Source: an uncultured Clostridia bacterium
GTDB lineage: Bacteria; Bacillota; Clostridia; Christensenellales; CALMFG01
Assembly: GCA_937863465.1 (NCBI GenBank)
Contig: CALMFG010000188.1
Span: forward strand, 1-43,255
DNA length: 43,255 nt
Reading direction: 5' to 3'
Part shown: piece by piece, positions 15,799 through 25,293 of the stretch
Numbering within the stretch: the stretch's first letter is position 1
Layout: each line of letters opens with the position of its first letter
Made by a program: the position numbers and the translations under genes
The notes under the pieces: model-generated
The model's database searches: none
Told to the model about the DNA's origin: nothing
What the model saw: the letters and a program-made list of their open reading frames with translations, nothing else

Positions 15799-16482
15799 AT
15801 GGGTTCAGGTTTTTCTGTTGAGATTAACCCCACGCGATACAATATTCTGGGGCTGGATATCGGCGTTACGGTCATTACAGCATACTGCGTCAGTCTGGCG
15901 TTGCTGATATTCGGTCTGATTGTACGCTTTGTCCTGGTGCCCAGATTCAAGGATCAACCCAGAAAGATCCAAAACATCCTTGAACTGATTGTGGAAAGCA
16001 TCAATAAGTTCTCCACGAATACGGCGGGGGAATATGGCAGCAAGCTGGCGGCATACGGACTGACGCTGGCGTTTTTCCTGGTGGTGTCCGGCTTATTGGA
16101 GCTCATCACCATCCGTGTACCTGGAACGGATATCAATTTTACCATCGCGATTTCCCTGATGAGTTTTATCATCATCAACGTCATGGGACTGATGGAAAAG
16201 GGTATCTGGGGCAGAATAAAGCATTACTTAAAGCCAAACCCGATTATCGGATTCTTTCGTCTGGTATCGGATTTGATGATCCCCGTTTCGCTCGCCTGCC
16301 GGATGTTCGGCAATCTGCTTTCGGGACTGGTCATCATGGAACTGGTTTACTTCGCGATGGGCAATTTCGCCGTGGGCATACCGGCGGCCTTAAGTGTGTT
16401 CTTCACCCTCTTCCATGTGCTGATGCAGACCTACGTGTTCCTGATGCTGACCTTCTCGTTTGTGCATGAGGCGACCGAGTAG
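15799..16482 (+). CDS. atpB: F1Fo ATP synthase subunit a
   Basis: This 227-residue membrane subunit forms the two ion half-channels next to the c-ring. The essential stator arginine is visible in ACRMFGNLLSG (Arg168), within the long conserved fourth helix. The C-terminal helix has LMQTYVFLMLTFSFVHEA, the usual family ending. Upstream helices (about residues 25-48, 82-103 and 114-133) complete the five- to six-helix topology. It starts one base after the small membrane gene with AGGAAAGGAAG as ribosome site. The ion cannot be read from this subunit alone. Confidence 0.95.
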   Translation: MGSGFSVEINPTRYNILGLDIGVTVITAYCVSLALLIFGLIVRFVLVPRFKDQPRKIQNILELIVESINKFSTNTAGEYGSKLAAYGLTLAFFLVVSGLLELITIRVPGTDINFTIAISLMSFIIINVMGLMEKGIWGRIKHYLKPNPIIGFFRLVSDLMIPVSLACRMFGNLLSGLVIMELVYFAMGNFAVGIPAALSVFFTLFHVLMQTYVFLMLTFSFVHEATE

Positions 16483-16501
16483 GCAATATATAACGAAACT
16501 G

Positions 16502-16549
16502 ACTGCCGGAAGGCAGTGAAAATAAACGTGAATTTTAATTTTTGGAGGA
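16502..16549 (+). promoter_or_regulatory. atpE leader: hairpin, U-rich stretch and strong Shine-Dalgarno
   Basis: ACTGCC (16502-16507) pairs with GGCAGT (16512-16517) around a GGAA tetraloop of the GNRA type. Next comes a U-rich stretch (about 16529-16543) and a strong TGGAGGA site eight bases before ATG 16558. E. coli atpE also uses a U-rich leader to boost translation of the multi-copy c subunit; a similar function is inferred. Confidence 0.65.
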
Positions 16550-16557
16550 TATGATAG

Positions 16558-16776
16558 ATGGACGGATTAGTTGCAATTGGTGCAGGTATTGCGGTTTTGA
16601 CCGGTTTCGGCGCAGGTATTGGTATCGGTGTGGCCACATCCAAGGCATGTGAAGCGATTGCGCGTCAGCCTGAAGCGATGGGCAAAATCACTTCGACGCT
16701 GCTCTTGGGTTTGGCGCTGGCCGAATCCACCGCGCTGTATGGATTTGTTATCTCCATCATGATGATTTTCAAATAG
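16558..16776 (+). CDS. atpE: F1Fo ATP synthase subunit c
   Basis: This 72-residue, two-helix protein forms the rotor ring. Helix 1 is glycine-rich (GFGAGIGIGVATSKA), the polar loop is ARQPEA (residues 35-40) and the ion-binding carboxylate is Glu56 in ALAESTALYG. Ser57, Thr58 and Tyr61 around it match the sodium-binding set known from Propionigenium and Ilyobacter rings. The helix-1 glutamine of those rings is replaced by Ile23. Ion preference therefore remains open, with a proton or a weak sodium site possible. Expression is probably raised by the upstream leader. Confidence 0.95.
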   Translation: MDGLVAIGAGIAVLTGFGAGIGIGVATSKACEAIARQPEAMGKITSTLLLGLALAESTALYGFVISIMMIFK

Positions 16777-16833
16777 AAGAGCATCGGGATAATCGGGTAA
16801 GTTTTTTAGAAAACGTTTGGAAGGTATACGCAT

Positions 16834-17310
16834 ATGGAAATACATTGGCAGGATATCATACTTCACGCAGTCAATATCGTCATACTGTTTGTTGGTCTGC
16901 GTATGCTGCTCTACAAACCAATCAACAAGTTTTTACAGGCGCGGGAAGCGCGGTTTGAGGGCAGAATTTCGGATATCGAACAGAAGGAAGCCGAGGCTGC
17001 CAAGCATAAGCAGGAGTATGATGCGCTTCTTAGCAGGGCGCACAGCGACGCGGCTGAGATTATCAAGCACTCGTCTGATTTGGCCAAAGACCACGCCAAG
17101 GAAGTGGTCACCAAAGCGGAAGACCAAAGCCGCGATATGATTTCGCGCGCCAAAAAAGATATCGAGAACAAAAAGCTTCAGGAGAAGGAAAACCTGAAAA
17201 CCGAGATCACCAATATGGCGGTTCAGATTGCGGGCAAAGTTCTCCAGCGTGAAGTGACCATGGACGACAACAAGAAAATCATTGATGATTTCTTTACAAA
17301 GGTGGGCTAG
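16834..17310 (+). CDS. atpF: F1Fo ATP synthase subunit b
   Basis: This 158-residue stator subunit has one N-terminal membrane helix (about residues 9-27) and then a long charged helix rich in Lys, Glu and Ala (about 35-135) that forms the peripheral stalk dimer. The ending QIAGKVLQREVTMDDNKKII is the usual C-terminal region that contacts subunit delta. GGAAGG precedes ATG 16834. The stop codon is three bases before the GTG of the delta/alpha fusion, suggesting translational coupling. The protein is complete, so the missing delta N-terminal domain is not hidden here. Confidence 0.95.
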   Translation: MEIHWQDIILHAVNIVILFVGLRMLLYKPINKFLQAREARFEGRISDIEQKEAEAAKHKQEYDALLSRAHSDAAEIIKHSSDLAKDHAKEVVTKAEDQSRDMISRAKKDIENKKLQEKENLKTEITNMAVQIAGKVLQREVTMDDNKKIIDDFFTKVG

Positions 17311-17313
17311 AAG

Positions 17314-19128
17314 GTGAGCATTAAGGGAAGATTGAGAACGGCGGTAGATTTCGACGAAACCTCCATCGCGTCCATCAAACAGCAGTTTGAAGAGATGGTC
17401 GGGGAGCCTATCGATTTCTCTGTCGATAAAGACCCGAATATAATCGGCGGGTTTATCGTATATGTCAAAAACAAAGTATACGATCGGAGCATAAAGACTC
17501 ATCTGGATGAGATTAAAAAATACATTCAGGAGGTCTATGAAACGCCATATAAGGATGACGAATACGTGGAAAGTGGATTTGAGCTGAACGCCGAAGCGTT
17601 TGGTAAAATCACCAAAGAACGCATCTACGAATATGAAGAAGACCGCACAAAGAAGGATGTGGGAATGGTCACATTCAGCGGCGACGGCGTGGTGCAGGTC
17701 AAGGGTCTTGACAACTGCAAATACGGCGAGCTCTTGCAGTTCCAGAACAATGCTTTTGGCATCGTCATGAATCTGGACAAAGAGAAAGTCGGCGCGGTTC
17801 TTTTAAGCGCGGCCAGCGAAGTGGCCGAAGGTTCGCCCGTCCGAAACACCGGCAATGTGGTTCAGGTGCCCGTGGGAGACAAGTTGCTCGGGCGCGTCAT
17901 CAACCCCATCGGTATTGCGATGGACGACAAAGGCAAGCTGCACATCGAGCGGCATCGGACGATTGAACATGAAGCACCGAGCATCATCGACCGTCAGGCG
18001 GTTCGTGAACCTCTGGAAACCGGCATTATGGCTGTGGATGCGATGATTCCCATCGGCAAAGGCCAGCGCGAGCTGATTATCGGCGACCGCCAGACCGGCA
18101 AAACGGCGATTGCGATTGATACCATCATCAACCAGCGCGGCAAGGACGTCATCTGCGTCTATGTGGCCATCGGCCAAAAGGCCAGCACGGTGGCCAGCAT
18201 CATCAGCACGCTGGACGAAGCCGGCGCGATGGACTATTCGGTCGTGGTGGTTTCCACAGCTTCCGACTCGGCGCCGATGCAGTATATTGCGCCCTATTCG
18301 GGTTGTGCGATTGCTGAAGAATTTATGGATAAGGGCAAGGATGTACTGATCGTCTATGACGATCTTTCGAAGCACGCGGTAGCCTACCGCACCATGTCCC
18401 TGCTGCTCCGCCGTCCGCCGGGACGCGAAGCTTACCCGGGCGACGTTTTCTATCTGCATTCCAGACTGCTGGAACGTGCGGCCAGAATCAGCGACACCAA
18501 AGGCGGCGGATCCATCACCGCTCTGCCGATTATCGAAACCATGAGCGGCGATATTTCGGCGTATATTCCGACAAATGTTATTTCCATCACGGATGGACAG
18601 ATATATCTGGAAAGCGAGCTGTTTAACGCGGGCGTTCGTCCGGCCATCAACGTGGGACTTTCGGTTTCTCGCGTAGGCGGTTCGGCGCAGACTAAGGCAA
18701 CCAAAGCGGTGGCGCATCGTTTGCGTCTGGATTTGGCACAGTTCCGCGAACTGGCGGTTTTTGCCCAGTTCGCATCCGACTTGGACAAGGCCACACAGGA
18801 CAGCCTGTCGCATGGCGTGCGGCTGACCGAAGTGCTGAAGCAGGGACAGTTTAGACCGATTCCGATGTCCACGCAGGTCATGATGCTGTATGCCGTGGTC
18901 AACAAGCTTTTAAAAGATGTGCCCATTGAGCATATTCGGACACTGATGCCCGAACTCATCGACCATATTGACGCCAATTATCCGGGCGTTCGCATGGAGA
19001 TTGAGAAGACCAAAGATTTGCCTGAGAACGTCGCCAAGCTGATTGAGCGGGCGACCAGCGAATATGTGCCGATTTTCTTCAAACTGCACAACATCACGCC
19101 GCCTGAAAAAGAGGGTGAATCCGCATGA
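17314..19128 (+). CDS. atpA: ATP synthase subunit alpha with a fused delta C-terminal domain
   Basis: This 604-residue protein is about 100 residues longer than a normal alpha. Residues 1 to about 70 align with the C-terminal domain of subunit delta (AtpH/OSCP): RLRTAVDFDETSIASIKQQF, then VDKDPNIIGGFIVYV, matching the E. coli stretch DKSVMAGVIIRAG, then YDRSIKTHLDEI. After an acidic linker (about 71-100) a full alpha follows: ITKERIYEYEEDR, the beta-barrel, GDRQTGKTAIAIDTI (P-loop, from residue 257), VYDDLSKHAVAYR and the C-terminal helical domain. The delta N-terminal six-helix domain, which normally binds alpha, is absent and no separate atpH exists. The start is GTG 17314. The next gene overlaps by ATGA. 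Confidence 0.93.
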   Translation: MSIKGRLRTAVDFDETSIASIKQQFEEMVGEPIDFSVDKDPNIIGGFIVYVKNKVYDRSIKTHLDEIKKYIQEVYETPYKDDEYVESGFELNAEAFGKITKERIYEYEEDRTKKDVGMVTFSGDGVVQVKGLDNCKYGELLQFQNNAFGIVMNLDKEKVGAVLLSAASEVAEGSPVRNTGNVVQVPVGDKLLGRVINPIGIAMDDKGKLHIERHRTIEHEAPSIIDRQAVREPLETGIMAVDAMIPIGKGQRELIIGDRQTGKTAIAIDTIINQRGKDVICVYVAIGQKASTVASIISTLDEAGAMDYSVVVVSTASDSAPMQYIAPYSGCAIAEEFMDKGKDVLIVYDDLSKHAVAYRTMSLLLRRPPGREAYPGDVFYLHSRLLERAARISDTKGGGSITALPIIETMSGDISAYIPTNVISITDGQIYLESELFNAGVRPAINVGLSVSRVGGSAQTKATKAVAHRLRLDLAQFRELAVFAQFASDLDKATQDSLSHGVRLTEVLKQGQFRPIPMSTQVMMLYAVVNKLLKDVPIEHIRTLMPELIDHIDANYPGVRMEIEKTKDLPENVAKLIERATSEYVPIFFKLHNITPPEKEGESA

Positions 19129-19997
19129 AGAACATGGGAGATATAAGGCATTCGATGCGGGCGATCAGCGATACCGAGCAGATCACCAAAGCGATGCACC
19201 TGATATCGACTTCAAAAATGAAGCGCGCAGTTTCAAACTACGAAAAGAACCGATACCATTTCGACCACGTACAGGCGGGCTTAAAGGATATTCTGGCGCA
19301 TTCGTCCGACCTTTCCCACCCATATGTCAAACACAGCGAGGGCGGTTCGGCGGCGTTTGTGGTCATCGCGGGGGATAAGGGCCTTTGCGGCGGGTATAAC
19401 CACAATGTGCTGAACTTTGCGCTGGCCGAAATGAAAAAGAACAAACAGCAGTATATCCTGACGGTCGGTCAGGAAGCGCGCGCGTTCTTTGAACGCAAAG
19501 GGTATATGATCGACGTTGAATTTCTGCATATCGCGCAGAATCCGTCGCTGGCCAACGCCCGAAACATCACGAACGATATTTTGGAGCTTTACGATTCGGG
19601 GGTTATGGATGAAGTGTACGTGGTGTACACCAAGTTCTATTCCCCGTTAAGGCAGGAGCCGCACATTATTCAGCTTTTGCCCGTGGAGGAATCCAACTTT
19701 GAGGACATCGAAACCGAGTACACATATTCCGCGGACTTAAGCTTTCACCCTTCGGTCAAGGAGGTTTTTGATCGGATGGTACCGCAGTATATTATCGGTC
19801 TGATGTACGGCTGTCTGGTTCAGGCCTATGCGTCCGAGCACAGCGCGCGGATGACCGCGATGGAAAACGCCACACAAAACGCGGACGAGATGCTGGCCAA
19901 GCTCTCACTGGAGTATAACCGGGCGCGTCAGTTTAACATCACCACCGAGATTTCCGAAATCATCGGCGCGATGGAAGCATTAAGCGACAGCTTTTAA
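19125..19997 (+). CDS. atpG: F1Fo ATP synthase subunit gamma
   Basis: This 290-residue central stalk subunit couples c-ring rotation to the catalytic sites. It has the N-terminal helix signature IRHSMRAISDTEQITKAM, the GDKGLCGGYN motif (about residues 84-93) and the C-terminal signature NATQNADEMLAKLSLEYN followed by RARQFNITTEISEIIGAMEA. Both terminal helices, which make the coiled-coil rotor, are complete, and the length is normal. It overlaps the delta/alpha fusion by ATGA. A 93-base structured spacer separates it from atpD. Confidence 0.96.
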   Translation: MKNMGDIRHSMRAISDTEQITKAMHLISTSKMKRAVSNYEKNRYHFDHVQAGLKDILAHSSDLSHPYVKHSEGGSAAFVVIAGDKGLCGGYNHNVLNFALAEMKKNKQQYILTVGQEARAFFERKGYMIDVEFLHIAQNPSLANARNITNDILELYDSGVMDEVYVVYTKFYSPLRQEPHIIQLLPVEESNFEDIETEYTYSADLSFHPSVKEVFDRMVPQYIIGLMYGCLVQAYASEHSARMTAMENATQNADEMLAKLSLEYNRARQFNITTEISEIIGAMEALSDSF

Positions 19998-21493
<1,496 letters not shown>

Positions 21494-21494
<1 letters not shown>

Positions 21495-21913
21495 TGGCGA
21501 ATACCTATCATTTGGAGATTATCACACCCGAAAAAGTGTTTTTCCAGGATGAGGTGATTTCCTGCATATTCCCGTCCGAAGACGGGTTCATGAGCATTCA
21601 GAGAAACCATGAAGCTCTGGTGGCGGCGGTGGTTATCGGCCCCGTCAAGATTCATCTAAAAGACGGCACCTGGGTGGAGTGCGCCACAACCGAGGGCTTT
21701 TTAGAGGTGCGCCCGGACGAGACCATGATGTTTGCCCAGACGGTGGAATGGCCGGATGAGATTGACATGAACCGTGCTCAGGAAGCCGCCGAGCGGGCCA
21801 AGGAGCGGCTGCGGCAGAAACAGAGCTGGAACGAATACCAGCAAAGTCACATTGCGCTGGCACGCGCGATGGTGCGCCTGAAGGTGGGCCGCAAGAACCG
21901 AAATATCGAATAA
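21494..21913 (+). CDS. atpC: F1Fo ATP synthase subunit epsilon
   Basis: This 139-residue subunit has the N-terminal beta-sandwich (YHLEIITPEKVFFQDEVIS, about residues 4-22) and the C-terminal two-helix part (about residues 90-133, rich in Arg, Glu and Ala) that can insert into F1 and inhibit ATP hydrolysis. The start is GTG 21494, overlapping the atpD stop (TAGTG), so it is translationally coupled. It is the last gene of the operon and is followed by a strong terminator. Length and both domains are normal. Confidence 0.94.
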
Positions 21914-21920
21914 TAAAACG

Positions 21921-21946
21921 ACCGGCGAAAATCCGCCGGTTTTTTT
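21921..21946 (+). terminator. Intrinsic terminator of the ATP synthase operon
   Basis: ACCGGCG (21921-21927) pairs with CGCCGGT (21934-21940) over a 6-base loop and is followed by seven T. Confidence 0.9.
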
Positions 21947-22017
21947 ATTTGCGGTAAGTTTTGGAAATAAAAACGCCTGTGTTTCCTTTTTAAAGTGTTT
22001 TATTTGGCTAACATCGG

Positions 22018-22026
22018 TGGTAGAAT
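22018..22026 (+). promoter_or_regulatory. Extended -10 promoter for the CobU-like gene
   Basis: TGGTAGAAT fits TGnTAtAAT with one mismatch and lies 38 bases before the start codon, after the atp terminator. A TTGGCT at 22004-22009 is too close (11 bases) to serve as a usual -35. Confidence 0.45.
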
Positions 22027-22063
22027 AGGAATAACGATTAAGAGGAATGGACGTAAAATCAGC

Positions 22064-22621
22064 ATGGGCAGGATTTTTTACATTACGGGCGGCGCCTACA
22101 GCGGCAAATCAGCATTCGCGGAGAATATCACATCCAAATTTGAACGACTGGGGATTATGGTCATCGGCAGAAAATCGATGGCTAAAAAAGAGGAGCCCGA
22201 GGAAAACGAAACGGAACAGCAGACAAACGGGGTGAACTGGGAACGGATTGAGGTTTCCGGCCACTTTGATAATGTCCTGATAGAGAAGGATTTTGATCTG
22301 TTTATACTGGACAGCCTGACCGCGCTGGTGAAACACCGCATCATGGACGCTTATTCGGGCACCAATGCGCCGAACGCCGAGAAAAAAAGGGAGATCAGCG
22401 AAACGGTGAGCCGCGAGGTGATGAATATGGTAGTGGCCGCCAAGGACAACGACCGCAACCTGCTGGTTATTACCAGTGAAGTCGGGATGGGCACTTTGCC
22501 CGAAGACGACATTGCGCGGTTTTTCCGTGCCGAGACCGGCCGGGCCAACCAACTGATGGCGTCTTTGGCCGATGAAGCGTATTTGCTGGTTTCGGGAATA
22601 CCGATTAAAATTAAGGGCTAA
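22064..22621 (+). CDS. CobU-like P-loop protein (adenosylcobinamide kinase family), divergent
   Basis: This 185-residue protein starts with YITGGAYSGKSAFAENI, a P-loop like that of CobU/CobP, and ends with RFFRAETGRANQLMASLADE and LLVSGIPIKIK, the hallmark tail of that family. CobU phosphorylates and guanylylates adenosylcobinamide. Between the P-loop and ILDSLT, however, the usual His-Arg segment carrying the guanylylated histidine is not visible; a charged stretch with many Glu residues stands there. No other cobalamin gene is nearby. It may be a CobU with altered activity or a repurposed kinase. The frame opens at 21995, but ATG 22064 begins the conserved fold. The nearest AGAGGA is 18 bases upstream. 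Confidence 0.75.
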   Translation: MGRIFYITGGAYSGKSAFAENITSKFERLGIMVIGRKSMAKKEEPEENETEQQTNGVNWERIEVSGHFDNVLIEKDFDLFILDSLTALVKHRIMDAYSGTNAPNAEKKREISETVSREVMNMVVAAKDNDRNLLVITSEVGMGTLPEDDIARFFRAETGRANQLMASLADEAYLLVSGIPIKIKG

Positions 22622-22639
22622 ATTGAAGGAATTTTATAT

Positions 22640-23071
22640 ATGTTAATCAAACAGATTTCAATTTTTACGCAGAATATCAAAGGCGATCTCGCGCACATCA
22701 CGCGTACGCTGGGGGATGCGGGCATCGATCTCATCTCGCTCTCTATTGCGGACACCTCCACGTTCGGGGTGATTCGCGGCATTGTGGAGGACAGCGATCG
22801 TGCGCTGAAAGTGCTGAAAGAAGCGGGATTCACGGCCAAGACCACTGAGGTGATTGCCGTGGAAGTGCCGGATACGCCGGGCGGACTTGCCGGTGTGCTG
22901 GAGCGATTAAACGATGCCGGGCTGTTTGTGGAGTACCTGTATTCCTTTGTGCGGAGCAAGGGACAAAACGCGCTCATCGTCTTTCGCGTGGAGCAGCTGG
23001 ATTTGGCGATTGACGTTTTACAGAAACACGGCATTAAAGTTTTAACCAAAGAGGAAGTTTACAGCATTTGA
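22640..23071 (+). CDS. Tandem ACT-domain protein
   Basis: This 143-residue protein is made only of two ACT domains (about residues 1-68 and 69-143). The first begins IKQISIFTQNIKGDLAHITR and the second VIAVEVPDTPGGLAGVLERL; each has the beta-alpha-beta pattern with the Gly-rich ligand turn. Free-standing double ACT proteins usually bind amino acids and regulate partner enzymes or transporters. The ligand is unknown. A GAAGGAATTT ribosome site precedes ATG 22640. Its stop overlaps the alanine racemase start (TGATG), hinting at an amino-acid link. Confidence 0.88.
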   Translation: MLIKQISIFTQNIKGDLAHITRTLGDAGIDLISLSIADTSTFGVIRGIVEDSDRALKVLKEAGFTAKTTEVIAVEVPDTPGGLAGVLERLNDAGLFVEYLYSFVRSKGQNALIVFRVEQLDLAIDVLQKHGIKVLTKEEVYSI

Positions 23072-24207
23072 TGGATTTTGAACTGGACGAAAAAAGGACG
23101 AGCGTGGTCGTGGATCTGGCCGCCCTTTCCCATAATTTACGAGAATTAAAGAAAAATCTGCCGGAGAGCGCCAAACTGGCGGCGGTGGTGAAGGCCAACG
23201 CCTATGGCCACGGCGCGGTGGAAGTCAGCCGCACGGCCGTGGAAAGCGGCGCTGACCTTTTGTGCTTTGCCACGGTGGGCGAAGCGCGCGAAGTCATTCA
23301 GGCAGGCGAAAAAGCGCCGATGCTGGTGATGGGCGCGCCCATGAGCGACAGCCTCACCGATATCGTGGATTACGGCATACGGCAGTGCGTTTTTCTGCCT
23401 CTGCACGTTTTGGCGCTGCAAAAAATTGCCGAGGAGAAAAACACCGAGGCGCTGGTGCACGTGAAGATAGACACCGGCATGAACAGGCTTGGCGTGAAAA
23501 CCGAAGCCGAGTTTGAAGCGCTGCTGGCCACACTGATTCGATGTGACCGCGTCACCTTCGAAGGCATGTTTACGCACTTTGCGGTCAGCGACGAAACGGA
23601 CAAAGCGTTCAGCCGCGCGCAGGCCGAGCTTTTTGAGCGATTCTACCAAATGGCACTGGAAAAAGGATTTTCACCCATCCGGCACGCCTGCAACTCGGGC
23701 GCGATCATCGATATGCCCGAATATGCGTATGATTTTGTCCGCGCGGGGATTGCGATGTACGGATGCTATCCTTCCAACGAGGTTTTCAAGGAACGGGTGA
23801 ACTTAAAACCCGTGATGAGCATTTATTCGCATATCGCGCATATCAAAACCGTTCTGACCGGCGAGAGCATCAGCTATGGGAGAACATTCATCGCCGAAGA
23901 ATCCATGCGGGTGGCCACGGTGCCCATCGGCTACGGAGACGGATTCAACCGCCTGTTGTCCAACCGCGGCGAGATGCTGGTGCACGGCAAACGCGCGAGG
24001 ATACTGGGACGGGTCTGTATGGATATGACCATGATTGACGTCACTGACATTGACGAAGCCAAGATTGGCGACGTGGTGACCGTGATGGGAGAAGACGGCG
24101 GCGAACGCATTTCAGCCGACGATATGGCGGATATTTGCGGCACTATCTCATATGAAATTCTATTGTCATTTACGCCGAGACTGCCGCGGGTCTATATCCA
24201 TGGATAA
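23071..24207 (+). CDS. alr: Alanine racemase
   Basis: This 378-residue PLP enzyme converts L- to D-alanine for peptidoglycan. The PLP lysine is in AVVKANAYGHGAVEVSR (about residues 33-49), the catalytic tyrosine in SISYGRTF, and the family signatures TVPIGYGDGFNRLLS and ILGRVCMDMTMIDV are intact. TTG 23068 is one codon upstream, but ATG 23071 overlapping the ACT-protein stop is more likely. The 3' end overlaps the next gene by eight bases. The group alr, cyclo-ligase, rsmD, coaD is tightly packed and reads as one operon. Confidence 0.95.
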   Translation: MDFELDEKRTSVVVDLAALSHNLRELKKNLPESAKLAAVVKANAYGHGAVEVSRTAVESGADLLCFATVGEAREVIQAGEKAPMLVMGAPMSDSLTDIVDYGIRQCVFLPLHVLALQKIAEEKNTEALVHVKIDTGMNRLGVKTEAEFEALLATLIRCDRVTFEGMFTHFAVSDETDKAFSRAQAELFERFYQMALEKGFSPIRHACNSGAIIDMPEYAYDFVRAGIAMYGCYPSNEVFKERVNLKPVMSIYSHIAHIKTVLTGESISYGRTFIAEESMRVATVPIGYGDGFNRLLSNRGEMLVHGKRARILGRVCMDMTMIDVTDIDEAKIGDVVTVMGEDGGERISADDMADICGTISYEILLSFTPRLPRVYIHG

Positions 24208-24757
24208 AGAAAATTTGCGGAAATCCCTGCTGAAAATCCGGCGGGCCATGAGCGCGGCCGAAGCGGAAGCAAAGTCGAAAGCCATTTTTGAAAACCTAAA
24301 AAAACAGGCGGCGTACCAGAGCGCCAGGGCAGTGCTGGTGTATGCCGATTTTGACGGCGAAGTGCAGACCGGACGCATTATTGCCGACTTAGAACAACGG
24401 GGTGTGAACGTATACCTGCCGCTCATCCTCAGCGACACCGAGTTTGTGCCCTGCAGGATGACCAAAAACGTGCAGAAGAATCGCTACGGCATTGACGAAC
24501 CTGTACCTTGCGAGACCGCACCCAAAGCCAGCGGCAAGATTGACCTGGCCATTTGCCCGGGTGTGGGGTTCGACCGCTTGGGGAATCGGCTGGGCTACGG
24601 CAAAGGATATTACGACCGCTATTTAAGCGGTGAAACGTGCTATAAAATCGGGCTGGCGTATGAGGCGCAGATCGTCGCAGCTCTGGAAGACGGGCCGGAT
24701 GATGTTGCCATGAACTGCGTCATCACGGAAAAGGCGGTGTATGGCGCATGCGGGTAA
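24200..24757 (+). CDS. 5-formyltetrahydrofolate cyclo-ligase
   Basis: This 185-residue enzyme converts 5-formyl-THF to 5,10-methenyl-THF using ATP. Recognisable parts are the basic N-terminus KENLRKSLLKIRRAMS, VYADFDGEVQTGRII, the Asp-rich CPGVGFDRLGNRLGYGKGYY with the ATP/substrate loop, and YDRYL. The frame is open from 24152 inside alr, but ATG 24200 gives the family length and the usual N-terminus. It overlaps alr by eight and rsmD by ten bases. Confidence 0.93.
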   Translation: MDKENLRKSLLKIRRAMSAAEAEAKSKAIFENLKKQAAYQSARAVLVYADFDGEVQTGRIIADLEQRGVNVYLPLILSDTEFVPCRMTKNVQKNRYGIDEPVPCETAPKASGKIDLAICPGVGFDRLGNRLGYGKGYYDRYLSGETCYKIGLAYEAQIVAALEDGPDDVAMNCVITEKAVYGACG

Positions 24758-25293
24758 TCAGCGGGAAATATCGGGGCAGAAAGCTGGCCGCGCCCGAAGG
24801 ACTGCACACCCGTCCGACCATCGACCGCGTGAAGGAAGCGCTGTTCGGTTCGCTCCAGTTTCGACTGAAAGAAGCGCAAGTACTGGATTTGTTTGCGGGT
24901 TCGGGGGCGCTGGGCATTGAGGCCCTAAGCCGCGGCGCCAAAACGTGTGTGTTTGTGGAAAACGACCGCGCGGCCTTAAAGACGCTGGAAGCGAATCTGA
25001 CTTTTGTGGAGGCCGGAGCGACGGTGATTTCGGCCGATTATCTGTCGGCGCTGAATCGGCTGAGCGGGCAAGTGTTTGACATCATCCTGATGGACCCGCC
25101 GTACGAAGCCGGATACTACGAACCGGCTATGGCATATATCGCGGAAAGCGGAACTTTGGCCGATGACGGTGTTTTGATTTTAGAGATTAAGACCGGCATG
25201 GAAAGCGGCGGCGAGAAGTATTTTTCGCTGACCAAGCAGAAGGTTTACGGCGCCGTGACGCTGGAGATTTACGAAAGAGGGGGAAACCAATGA
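24748..25293 (+). CDS. rsmD: 16S rRNA (guanine-966 N2)-methyltransferase
   Basis: This 181-residue SAM-dependent enzyme has the RsmD N-terminus MRVISGKYRGRKLAAP, the RPTIDRVKEALFG segment, the SAM-binding VLDLFAGSGALGIEALSRGA (about residues 45-64) and the catalytic DPPY motif (about residue 115). It methylates G966 of 16S rRNA during small-subunit assembly. It overlaps both neighbours (ten bases with the cyclo-ligase, ATGA with coaD). Adjacency to coaD is very common in bacteria and supports both assignments. Confidence 0.95.
   Translation: MRVISGKYRGRKLAAPEGLHTRPTIDRVKEALFGSLQFRLKEAQVLDLFAGSGALGIEALSRGAKTCVFVENDRAALKTLEANLTFVEAGATVISADYLSALNRLSGQVFDIILMDPPYEAGYYEPAMAYIAESGTLADDGVLILEIKTGMESGGEKYFSLTKQKVYGAVTLEIYERGGNQ

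Noticed and set aside
17803-18813. Minus-strand open frame of 336 codons opposite atpA
   Set aside because: It is complementary to the conserved alpha core and shows no family motif. It is a shadow of the + strand gene.
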